This document shows, one piece after another, positions 49,601 through 61,600 of a stretch of DNA of 64,000 nt; within the stretch, counting starts at the first letter, position 1; every line of letters starts with the position of its first letter. The position numbers were made by a program, and so were the translations under genes. Origin of the DNA: Phoronis australis (taxonomy: Eukaryota; Phoronida; Phoronidae); NCBI GenBank assembly GCA_002633005.1, contig NMRA01000186.1:622748-686747 (forward strand). The letters run 5' to 3'. The notes beneath the pieces are model-generated. The model ran no database searches. It had not been told where the DNA came from and saw only the letters and a list, made by a program, of their open reading frames with translations.

Positions 49601-52600
49601 NNNNNNNNNNNNNNNNNNNNNNNNNNNNNNNNNNNNNNNNNNNNNNNNNNNNNNNNNNNNNNNNNNNNNNNNNNNNNNNNNNNNNNNNNNNNNNNNNNNN
49701 NNNNNNNNNNNNNNNNNNNNNNNNNNNNNNNNNNNNNNNNNNNNNNNNNNNNNNNNNNNNNNNNNNNNNNNNNNNNNNNNNNNNNNNNNNNNNNNNNNNN
49801 NNNNNNNNNNNNNNNNNNNNNNNNNNNNNNNNNNNNNNNNNNNNNNNNNNNNNNNNNNNNNNNNNNNNNNNNNNNNNNNNNNNNNNNNNNNNNNNNNNNN
49901 NNNNNNNNNNNNNNNNNNNNNNNNNNNNNNNNNNNNNNNNNNNNNNNNNNNNNNNNNNNNNNNNNNNNNNNNNNNNNNNNNNNNNNNNNNNNNNNNNNNN
50001 NNNNNNNNNNNNNNNNNNNNNNNNNNNNNNNNNNNNNNNNNNNNNNNNNNNNNNNNNNNNNNNNNNNNNNNNNNNNNNNNNNNNNNNNNNNNNNNNNNNN
50101 NNNNNNNNNNNNNNNNNNNNNNNNNNNNNNNNNNNNNNNNNNNNNNNNNNGCGCCACGCGCCTAGGATTCGACCTTGGCGGGAATCTTAAACCCCCCCTT
50201 GCTGAAATCATAGATCCGCCACTGGCAAGCATTAATTTTTATACATAAACTGAAGATTAATTATTGTTTTTTAAACCATTCAATCTACATGGTGTTGCTA
50301 AGACGCCGACTTCCTACAAACCATTAAAATTGTGGGTCAGTTTGCGATTTGCAAATCAGACAGAGTAAGAATCTTTACGATAAGTATCCATGATGAGAAG
50401 ATAAAATAATTCCCATCTTTGAAAGCGTCCAAAACTACAGTAAATGAATTTGAACTGTTTGGCTATCGAACAACACACTTCTAAGTTCACCCACTACAGC
50501 TACATTTGACCAAACTTGGTTCACGCTTAGTGGTATGTGACCCTATTTGATATTTTCCCCTTGGTCCTCTACTAAATATTACCAAACTCGCCATTTTGAA
50601 CGTACCATCTTGAGAGAGCTTAGATACCAGGTCAGCAGGTTCGACACATTGCACATTAAATGGTATGTCACGATTTCCAATCCATCTCTGAGTCTCTTCG
50701 CGCCATCTCCCTTGAGCATTGAGAATGTACACCTGAACAAAAGACCATGCACCAACAATGTTAGTTGGCACAAGGTTGTCCAGTGTGTGGATTTCATGAG
50801 ACCAAAAGCCTGAAAAACAAGCAACTGTTATACAATCATGACTGCAATACAAAACACTGAACAACAACAATCTTGGGACTAACAGATATCTCTTCACTGC
50901 TGGGTGTATCACGGTAAAAAAGTGCATGAGAAAAACTGGAGAAGAGACAACTGAGCCCATAGCTGAGTTTGCTGTATGAAAATTGATCATTAGTGAAGAC
51001 CCATCATAATGCACAGCCAATGAACATTGAATTCATATCATGATTAATCTAATTTTGTGACACAGCCCTAGCCCTACCAGGGCTGCATTTGGAGACCTAC
51101 AGGTCACAACTTCAGCTTTTGTTTGGAGAACCAGTAAAAATCTCAAGTAGCCACGCACTCAAAATACTTGGGGAAAATAGAGGCAGTCAGGCAACATGTG
51201 CCGATGACCTGCACTTGCAACAGAAGGTGAACCTGCATGGCATGTTGGACTCAACCACATCAGACACTCATCATTTTCCATTTGACTAAAACTACAGTTC
51301 TCTTCTACTGACAAGGGAGTTTCACCAGGACATACTCGACCAGTTGGCATTATGCAAACAATTAGTTCCTGACTACACTAAAATCCAGCATATGAACAAG
51401 CATACATTTGAATATGGAGTAGACACATTATTTTGCTGATTAGACCATGTTTACTATCTGAACTTAATAAAAAATGCTGTTTGGTTTTATTCACTCATTA
51501 GTCATTTTATGGCATAGTTTTAACCAGCCAATACCTAAATGACAGTACTTCTCATTGGGGCCATGGACCATTTTCAGAAAGTACTTAAGTATCAGTCCAC
51601 GGATCCACCGACCACTGTACAGCCAACAGGCGGCAAGGTGGGGGGTCAGTCATTCAGATCCATGTTTAGTCTGATAAATCACATTAGGGATGAGAGAAAT
51701 TGGGTGAAGTATGACACCACAAAGTTTGGTGGTTTAGGAGATACAAGGGAGGTGTTCTTGGGGGCAAAATGAGGCAATTTCTTGGTGTGGAATGAGTCAT
51801 TTTTGACCAAATTTTCTACTCCAGTTTCTGCTTCAAACAGAATCGTTTCTGAACAATTTTGATATCACATGATAGGTTCATGACCAATGTCAGTAAAAAC
51901 GGCACCGACACTGCAATATCGGTTACCATGGTAACACTGGAACTGTTTCCGTGGAGGTACATTTCCTTCTTGTGAAAAACCAGCAGTAAGTTGTACCCTT
52001 ATAGCGAAGCTGCCCCCGCGAGAAAACTAAAAATAATAACATGGACATGTAGAAGACTCCATGCCCTTGAAATTAATACAATAAAAACTTTGTCAGCCCT
52101 TCAGGCAGGCTTGGTAATAGGTGTCTGAATTTCACTATTTTCAGACCGCGTATGTGTATTTGTCATGTTAAACCAGTCACTAGTTGTGCGCCGTTTCTAC
52201 GCATTAATATGCCGTGGTATAATACAACAATTAAAAGAATTGGTTTGCTTAAATGTTTTTAATTAATTTTAAGGACACTAGCATTTCCCACTAAAATATG
52301 AAATTATACTAAATTTGTTCATCCAACTCGTCTGAATACCAAACTAAAGCTTACAATGCGTTAGTTGAATGATGGCTGACCTAAAGTGCGGGTTTGCGAA
52401 TTTATCTATTTATCTGGCACTGCCAGTCGCATCGAATGTGGTATTTCTACAAATTGCGGAGAGAAACAACTTTGGAAACTCTTGGGAAATGCACAAGGTA
52501 TAGAGCGAGACATTTGAGCACCTTATAAGAGTACGTGGAGCTGATGTGGAGGTGGAACGTGTCCTCCTGAGAAGTAGTCTGTCTCAGTGTCTGCCTCGGA

Positions 52601-55600
52601 GGCAGGTGTGCAGCAGGAGCTACATAATCTACCTTATTAGATTCACTTGCCCGAATCATCGTTACAACACTCGAGATATATTGCTGTCGCCAAAGACACT
52701 GAGAACATCCACTGCACACTAGAGGAGAAATCTGATAGAGCCTGATAGAGGTCTGAAAAATGACCAAAGACGTTAAGTCAAGGTTCAACGTCCTGCTTCG
52801 TGTGAGCTCAGGTAGGAATCACTAAACTCCAGGGTCTGACCCTGAGGAATATTTTTAGAAGCACGTCATTCATGCAAAAATACTTTTATTGTCACACCGT
52901 GATTGCTTATAACTTGGGCCTTATTGCTTAATCATATCTTATTCAAATGTGTTGATGTTTATGCAACTACATGTATACATTGGCATAGAAAATAGGTAGT
53001 CATCATAACTTTTCATAACAACCACCAAATGTGTAACATGACTTCTGCCCATGAACTACTTTTAGAGACTAGGGAGTATGTTATGTCTGCCAATGAATTT
53101 CTGCGATTATGAAGTTAATTAAACATGCTAAAGCCGTCAAAAATATTGGTGCCTTCACTTTAGCTTGGTATTCATATTTTCTGAGCCGAAATGGCCACAT
53201 TAAATTTAATATGTTTAATTTTTTCATTAATACAATTTTAGGAATCGGGAAAGGCTTATGCTGAAGAAGTGGCTTCTGCTGAAGTTGGAGACTTGCCGAT
53301 TATTAGTAAAGGTTGGGTATGGAAAAGTTCACAACCAGCAAGAAGATACCCTTCTGGACAACTAAGTGAGGGGGCTAGAGAGAGGCCGTAAAGTCTACTC
53401 CCAGAAGATATGTCAAAGAGAATTTGTAGCTTGAGGAACGAGTCGGGGGAAAAAGTATTTGCCAAAGATTACTGGCTTATACCACAACAGGTCCAAAGTA
53501 ATTTGTTGAGATAGGCCACTCTCAGCAAATGTGGGGAAACTGGGACAGAGGAAGTGGAGTATGCATTGAAAGAGGCAATCTGCGATTGTCAAGGATGTAG
53601 CATTGTAAAAATTCAAAGGGAGGAAACAGTACAGTGGCTGGACCTGTAAATACTCTGGCTGATCTGCTAAATCCAGTGGGGGCATTATTGTATCAGCACA
53701 GCTGTGTAGGGAAGTAGGCTTGTGTGTTGTCGCAAGCTTTGTTTGCACCAGAACTGCTTGTGTGAACAGCACAAATCTAAAATTTACCTAGTCTAAGACT
53801 GAATTTTTGTCCAGGCACGGATCATGATCCTGGGCCACATGGTAATGGTACATTGTTCATTTTGTTTAGCCACTGGATTTTTTGGTCTGACAGGATTTCT
53901 CAGTGTGGCCATCACATTTAGATGATTTCTGACCACTGTACTGTTCCTTTTCCTTGAAGATGCGTAATTGATCTGAATTTATGTTTCCGCATTTTATTTA
54001 CCATTATAGATTTTTGTTTGTAAATGGGTATATATTACTGAAATTTGAGACCCTGTTGCAGTTAGGCTGGTTTTGTTAACTTATCTTTCTACCTGGGTTG
54101 TAAACCCATATTCTGTCCAGGAGGTAATAAGTTTTGATTTAGACCATTTACCTCTATAAACTTTGCTCAGTTTGTTCCTTATCCAGATGGGAAGTGATTT
54201 CTGGAATTGTAGCGAATTGACAGTTTGCTATTCCTTGAGACCATGCTGTGTGTATAAAATCGCACACTATTAGTCTGGTCTCTAGCAATTGCATATTGCC
54301 AGATCTTTCAAAGTTCTGAAATTGCTCAAAAGTGACCTGGAAGTAATACCTATTTCGTGATGGTAAAATATCTTCTAAATCAAAAGTTGTTTTATGTGAT
54401 TTTAGGCGAGTTTATGTCCACTTCAAATGATTTTTTGTTGCAGTACTGAAAAGTATTGGCACATTAGCTCTGGTGGCTCCTTGTTTTTTTGGCGAATTGA
54501 CCATTTTATGGTTCCCATGGGTAATTTTGTTACTGGTCTAGTATGTATGTACAACTGTAATCGTAGGGCAATTGTAATGCAAACCATGTTGCAAAAGTAT
54601 TTTTTCATGACCATTTCATTGTAAAATGCTGCCTAATTGGAACCGACAAGCCAATTTTTCATTTTGTGGTGGTTAGTTTTGATAAGAACATTGATGTGGT
54701 AAATACAGCTACCTCAAGTTTGTGAAGAAGAGATTTCCAGTGTTGTCAGCGATATTGCGAAATCACTTTTTCGCAGTGAGACTACATCACCTTAAATGTA
54801 ATTCCCTGACTTTATGAGCTTTGTGTGGTTGACTCTGTCCTGTAGCAATTAGAGTGTTGAAAAGATCTAGAAGGCAATTTTTTATTAGAGTCATAACATT
54901 TGCACTTTTGACTGTACAGTTATCTTTGCATTGTATTACGAAAACATATTTTGTAGTACACAAGTCTCTGGTTGGTATTTTATATTTTTTCACAAGGAAT
55001 ATTTTCAACTTAGATGAGTTGTCTGTGAGGTAGGCAATTTTCAAATAAGATAATGAATAAAATTGTCAAACATTGTTTTATTTTTTAGATGTGTGATCTT
55101 CCAATAAGTGATTACTTTTAAAAAACCTGTGCAGAATTTGATTTTTACTCTTCATTTGAAGGAGAATAAATCCATAAACCTGCATTGTCTAGAAATTTTA
55201 CTCAAACTACATATTACAGGGTTGGGGATTGGAATCTTAATACAACAGAGTCTGAACCCGTACCATGAGCAATACAACACAATACACGGATATAAAAATT
55301 TGGTGTTTAGGTTCCACGGAAAGGATTCGTGTGCGCGGTAATAGTTACTAAGGTGCGTGGTCATTGTTTGTGGATACTTTGGGATTCCTCTTCTGTGGTC
55401 ATCCACGGGAAACCTGGTCGCATAGAGAACAATAGATTAGCATCTTCATTGTTTCCGTTGTTATAATAAAGATATAATGACGAGCACTTATCGGCAACGG
55501 TCTGATGTACGCAAGGTTCTATATCCATGCGACCTGTGTTGTTACATCCAACAATGACACAACAAAGGAAAACAATGATAGGACCGATGGGCGAAAAACA

Positions 55601-58600
55601 TGCGACGAGTTGCCATGGACAGTGGTGGAGTTTGTCTTGTCATTCGAATGTTTTTACAGAACTGCAAACCCGGTATTTCGTCAGGAAAATTTCTGCGGTC
55701 TTTTGTTTTAAGTCGTGGGAAAAATTGCGGTCATGCAACCAAACTTATCCTTCATTTGATATTACAATGCATTGCATGAACATTTGATCAACAGAAAATC
55801 TGACTTGAATATGTGTGAAGAAATACCCATGAGGAAATTGCAAAGTAAAACAACTGTAAATCAAAATAACCTACATTTGTCGAGTTCATGTCTAACCCTG
55901 TTCACTGTGGAGGACATAATCGGCTTTTTACAAAATGGAGCCATGTATGGTATTTAGGGGTACTATAGCCCTAAGTGATCAGTAGTAAAACGTTCAAAAC
56001 ATTCAGGAGGAACTAACTTGTTGCAAAATATCGAAAAACATGAAGGACAATCGGATTTTACGGTGCTCACGCATCGATCTCAGATGTATGAAAATTTCTC
56101 ATTTTAGTACATTTGAGGTGCCAAAATATATAACTAATAAACTGGCTGACAAAGTTTTTATTTTATGAAATGAAAGTAACATGTTTTGTCAACATTTTGG
56201 CTAAGTTTCATTCTCATAGCAGTGGGGGCAGATTTGGTACAGCAGTGTACTGAACACAACCTCAAAATGGCATAACGGGGGGCAGTGTAGTAAAACTACT
56301 AAATGAGGGTGGTAAATCGGAATCGTGTTTCAAGACATCTGTGTAACAATCTACAGGCACCACTAAACAATGCCAAGTGAATAATAAATCAATAGCTTTC
56401 ATTCAAGGAAAAATATGAACAGTTAAAACTGGACAGTTTTTATACCGTGAAAACATGGCTGCGAAGCCGTAAAATGTGTTTGAGCCTATAACTTTAGAAA
56501 AACGCAATATTTTGAGGAAATATTTTACCGCTGTTTATAGATCCCATAGGACTACCTATGTGCCAAATTTGGTGAAAATCGGCTGACCCCCACCTTGCCG
56601 CTCATGGTTGGTGCTCTCGTGGACTAGTACTTAACCTGAGAAAACTAATGACTAGCTTGACCTCATGAAACCATAATTATGTCTTTATAGGTAATCCTGA
56701 AAGAACTCAAGGTCATCTATTCAGGAATGTTATACAGGTACACAAGAAATGCATTATTTCCTTTAAAATCCCGTTGACCTATATACAGGACTTAACTTGA
56801 AATAGCACACCTCTGAAACCCATGTTAAATGGTTGGGAGAATTTATAAGGTTCCAAGCAGTACCTATCCCATAACCAATATGCAACTTGTAGACGAAGGA
56901 AGTTTAAACAAGAGCAACACGGAGTGTTTAAATGCGCCCACGAATGCACTGCAAATGGTGTGCTTCTAGGGTGTTTATTTGCATCATAAAAATGGTCACT
57001 GGATGGTGCAGAATACTTCAAATTCATCAAAAAACGGGAAAATGTCATCGTTTTTCAACAGAAAGCTAATTACTACATTTCATGAAAATCCGTCAAGAAA
57101 CCTTAGAGAAACAGAGCAAAATGGAGAAAATGAATTTGCCACCACTGGGGCCAAGCATTCGTCGGACCCGTTTGAAAGCTGTCCTCTTCCGTTATCAACG
57201 TCATATGAATACACTTGCTAAATTTAATAAAGATCCTGCAGAGGGCTTAGGAGATACAGCTAAGAGAGCAAAAAACAAATCTGCCACTAGGAGGCGCCAC
57301 AGAAATTGAAATCGCAAAATCATTGTCAACCGTTCTCTTCACACTAAAGTCAATTTTCACAATCATCCTAAGAGTGGTTTGGTTGAAAGAGGGCAGATGC
57401 CAAAAACAGACAAGAAAACAGTAAAAATGTCCACTAGAAGGCACAAAATACATCAAATCCATCTGATAACTGGCAAAATGTCACTGTTTCTGTGAAAGAA
57501 AGATCTTTACCAAATTAGTAGAATAACTTGACTTAGTAGCAGCGTTGTGTTTTTTGTGGATTATCTCGGTCCGTCAGTGAGATGGTTGTAAGTGTAGAAC
57601 ACTCAATTACACTTACCTATTAAAACCAACTGACAGTAGCAAGATGAGGACTGTCTTTATTAGACATTCAAGTGAATGGAATTATAATACAAGTTACGAA
57701 TATGTGGGTTGCATGCACTAAACTTCATGATTCAAGATTCTACAAGAAATAACAGTAAACAACTCTAAGAACTTTCATAGCAATCATCAGAACTATTCTG
57801 TTGTGTTTGCCATATGCGGTAATGCTCAGCTGTGTTGAGGCTATGATTCTGTGAATGACCATTACACAGTCTTGTTTACTACAGAGATCATCAAAACGTG
57901 TGGATGCACCACGCACCGGATGGGTCGCTTACTCGGCAGACAGCCAAAACAAGTTACTATAAACACAAACAATTTGCTAGCAAAGAAATAATATCAATAA
58001 TACTATCAAACTAGATATAGTAAATATATAGACGCTGCGGTTGGCTGGTAGTGAAATATATCAAATAAACGCAGAAAAATCTGCCGCTTATGGGATGTAT
58101 GGCATAACAGTTGGCTGTAAACAGTAATTGCGCAGATATCGGGTCCTCAGTAGCTCAGTGGTAAGAGCACTAGACCGGCAATCTAGAGACCTGTGGTTCG
58201 ATTCCAAGTTGGGGTTCCTGATTTTACTATCAAACTAACATACTAAGTAATATATATCATGAATTTCAAGGATTTCATGACACTCCTGCGCCACAGAGAA
58301 AGCTGAATATTTGAGCTAGGGTTTTAGCTCTTTCCATGTAGTGGATCGCCTTAATGTTGTCCAATGCTTTCCTTGCAGCATTACGTACTGGTCGAAAAGA
58401 GATGATGATGATGCTTTCAAAATCTATCTTTTAGTTACCACTGTAACCATCTTTGTAGGCTGGGTATAGGTTACGTCATCTGTGTTTGGGTGCAAGCAGA
58501 GTCCCAGGACAATGCATAGTCAGCTGTCTTTGTTACAAAACTCAAAAGGCGAGAGTTATGCTAGAAAATGACGTTTTAAGAATGTTTTTCACTTAAACGA

Positions 58601-61600
58601 CTGGAAACGGGCAAGGTGAGTCGGAATAGTATCCCAGATTGTGCATGCACCCCATCAGTCACTGGCTCTGCGATATACATTTCACGATGACGTAGAACTC
58701 GTACCAGGCTGTATGAAATTTCGTGCCCTAACATTAAAAATCTAGCTGTATTTTGGCGATAGTCTTCAAACAGTTAGTTGGCTGGCTGTGCAGTTTACTG
58801 TTTTGGCCCAGCATATAGGGCATCCAGCCAAAATCGGAATATTCTGATTTGGGTCGTTCCCATAGGCCTGAGTAATTGAATTCTGATACTGGCGGCCCAT
58901 ATCAGAATATATTTTTGATTGAATTTAAAACGTTCAATTGATTACAAATCCTTATAATTCGGTATATGTGTTCATGCAATCCAGACTTTATGGGCCCGTA
59001 TTTAAGAATGTGTAATAAATAATTGAATAAAAATTTTGAAAGTAATGATTTTGATCAATTTTAATATTAATTGACATGAACAATTAATGAGTTTCCTTGA
59101 TTTTCCACGTATTTTGCAATAAATTGAACGGCCAGTCATCGCTGATTCCAATACGATGGTGACATGGTAAAAGCCAAATTCCTTGTAATGATGATGTCAT
59201 AGACTTCGATTGGTGAAAGTATTATCTCAAGTTTTTTTGGGCTAAAAGGGGTTCGTGATGGGTTACTGTATTGTCAAAGGTCTACTTAATTAACAAGTGG
59301 GGTATGCTATGACACTGTATGTTGATGTTTTTCACCAATGCACGTATTGTAGATATAAAAATAGTCATTTTGTCACTATATTAGACCTTTAAAGATAATT
59401 AAAGTAACTGTTGTGAATGTCTGGTATTTCTAGACTTTGATGGGATACTAACACATTCACTTGTCTGGTAAAACAAAGAATGGCAAACTTGACTAATACT
59501 GCTAATGAAAAATGAGTAGTCAAAATATGATCCCATTCTCAGCAAAAAATTAAGCTTCGATTTGACCACTTATGGCTTTAAAATTGATCTCAACCATTTC
59601 CTTACTCAAATGAGAAGTGACTTTTGGTTTTGCAAAGTTGGATATCACGCTCCACAAACAGAAACACAATGACACGTCAACTAGTGCTTGATCTTAAGCA
59701 GTAACAAACTGTCAGTTCATTCCAAACACAGAAATCACTTATGAGACCAATGTTTAACACTAACAGTAAGTCATGTAAATCAAAATATAGGATTTTGCAA
59801 CGCAGGGCGGATTTTACAGACACTTTAAACAGTACACACCATGGATTTTTGCACATTTTGAATTACCGGTGGCCACAGACTAAATGTATGACGTAAAGTT
59901 TAGCTAAACCCATGTTTATTTTGTGTAATTAGCTCGAAATTTTGATTTTTCTTTCAATTTTGCCAATTTTCACATTTCCCACCATGTGACGTCATGGGTT
60001 GAACACAAGAGATCAGCGACTAACATTGAACAATGGCGGAGAGTGCAGTGAATTTGAAAGCGACGACCATTATCAGCAAGAATTGAATGAATACTATGAA
60101 GAAACGTACGGGAATGGTGGCCAGGATGAGGAAATGGGGTTGCACGAAAAGGAGAACAAGTTTGATGTGCTTCCGGCTGCGTACTTTTCTACTTTGAGCC
60201 TTACGCACTGGATCCTCCAGCGAGAGAAGCGGCCTCGGGCTCGGCGAGTCAACCCAGTCATCCAACAGACGATCCTGAATTAAGAGCCGATGTTTCTGAA
60301 TGATAAATATTGTCCTTTATTGAACCAGGCCTTCGTCGTAACATCTCCTGTTACTGGAGTCGAAACACGAGTCCTCAAAGTGGGCACTGAGAACACAGAG
60401 TGGCCCCGTACCGAATCGCTTGGTCCACGATGAGGTCCCACACTCTCGTTCAGCGCATGAAGCGATGCCACTTCTGCGCAACTTCGGTGTCCTGCGGAAC
60501 ACAGAGACGTTCTCCGCCTGGCAGCTGTTGCTGCAGCCTCCGGAAACACATCTTTTGATCCCTCTACGAACCTTCTCGACGCTAAATGTACTTTGCTTTC
60601 ACTTCACTCTATACACTTCGTCTCTGATCCGAACAGTATGGCGAACGACTTGGGTTCAACCCATGACGTTGTACATAATTATTATTTTTTTTCAATTTTT
60701 GCGTGTTTCTTTATGAGCTGTGCAATAAAGGCACTGAAATCAAGTAAGATATAATAATAAAATTTATTTTGAGGTACTAGTCATGTTGTGTACACTTTAA
60801 ATAGTTGAAGCATAACAAAACGCGTTGAAGATAAGAGAACATTGGAATAAAACCATACCTTGCATATCAATATACCACACAATGCCTTGAACAGACGGGG
60901 TGTTACTGTCACTTCTATAGCGTGCAGCTTCTAACAGATTCTTTACATGGGTCCGATAATGATGATTGTACACTTCAGCACCAACCGACTCATCCCTGAA
61001 CTTGTCTTGTCCGAAACACATGTACAGCACCGCATTCCCGTCACGGTCATAACCCACTTGTCTCTATAGAACACAACATGATAAAAATTGTTTCACACAA
61101 TTACTACAGCTACGCTTGTAACTACAAGCCTGCGTTATGTCTTTGAAATGAAGTTTTGATTTTGTCTTAGGTATGGCTATACATTAGTAGTCTCACCTTG
61201 TTTCTAACTCTCATTGTAAAGTGATAGACATGAAGCATATCTTGGCATTATAAGTCAAGTGCTTGTGCACTCAAGATATGTTTGTGAAATGCCAAATCCT
61301 TTTGAAGCCCAACAATACCCTCAAATTTGAACAGGGAGCAAGTTAAGGCTGAACATGTTCTTGTCCAGTGGAACTACTCCATCTAAACTGATACAAAGTG
61401 CGACGTTTTTTGGTGACATTCTCCTTTAACTAAAAAGAAATGGGTATGTAAATGCAGTGAATGCAATGCTACTTGGCGTATACAGCATGTTTGAGATCCA
61501 CACTGTGTACAGCCTTCAACCAAAATTCTGAATCTAGAATATGTAACCAGTGAATGAGGAATTCAATAACTAGCAGACCTTCTCAATAACTAGCAGACCC

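Noticed and set aside
49384-50232. Long frames of 250-282 codons on both strands
   Set aside because: They are open only because they cross the N gap; nearly all residues are unknown.
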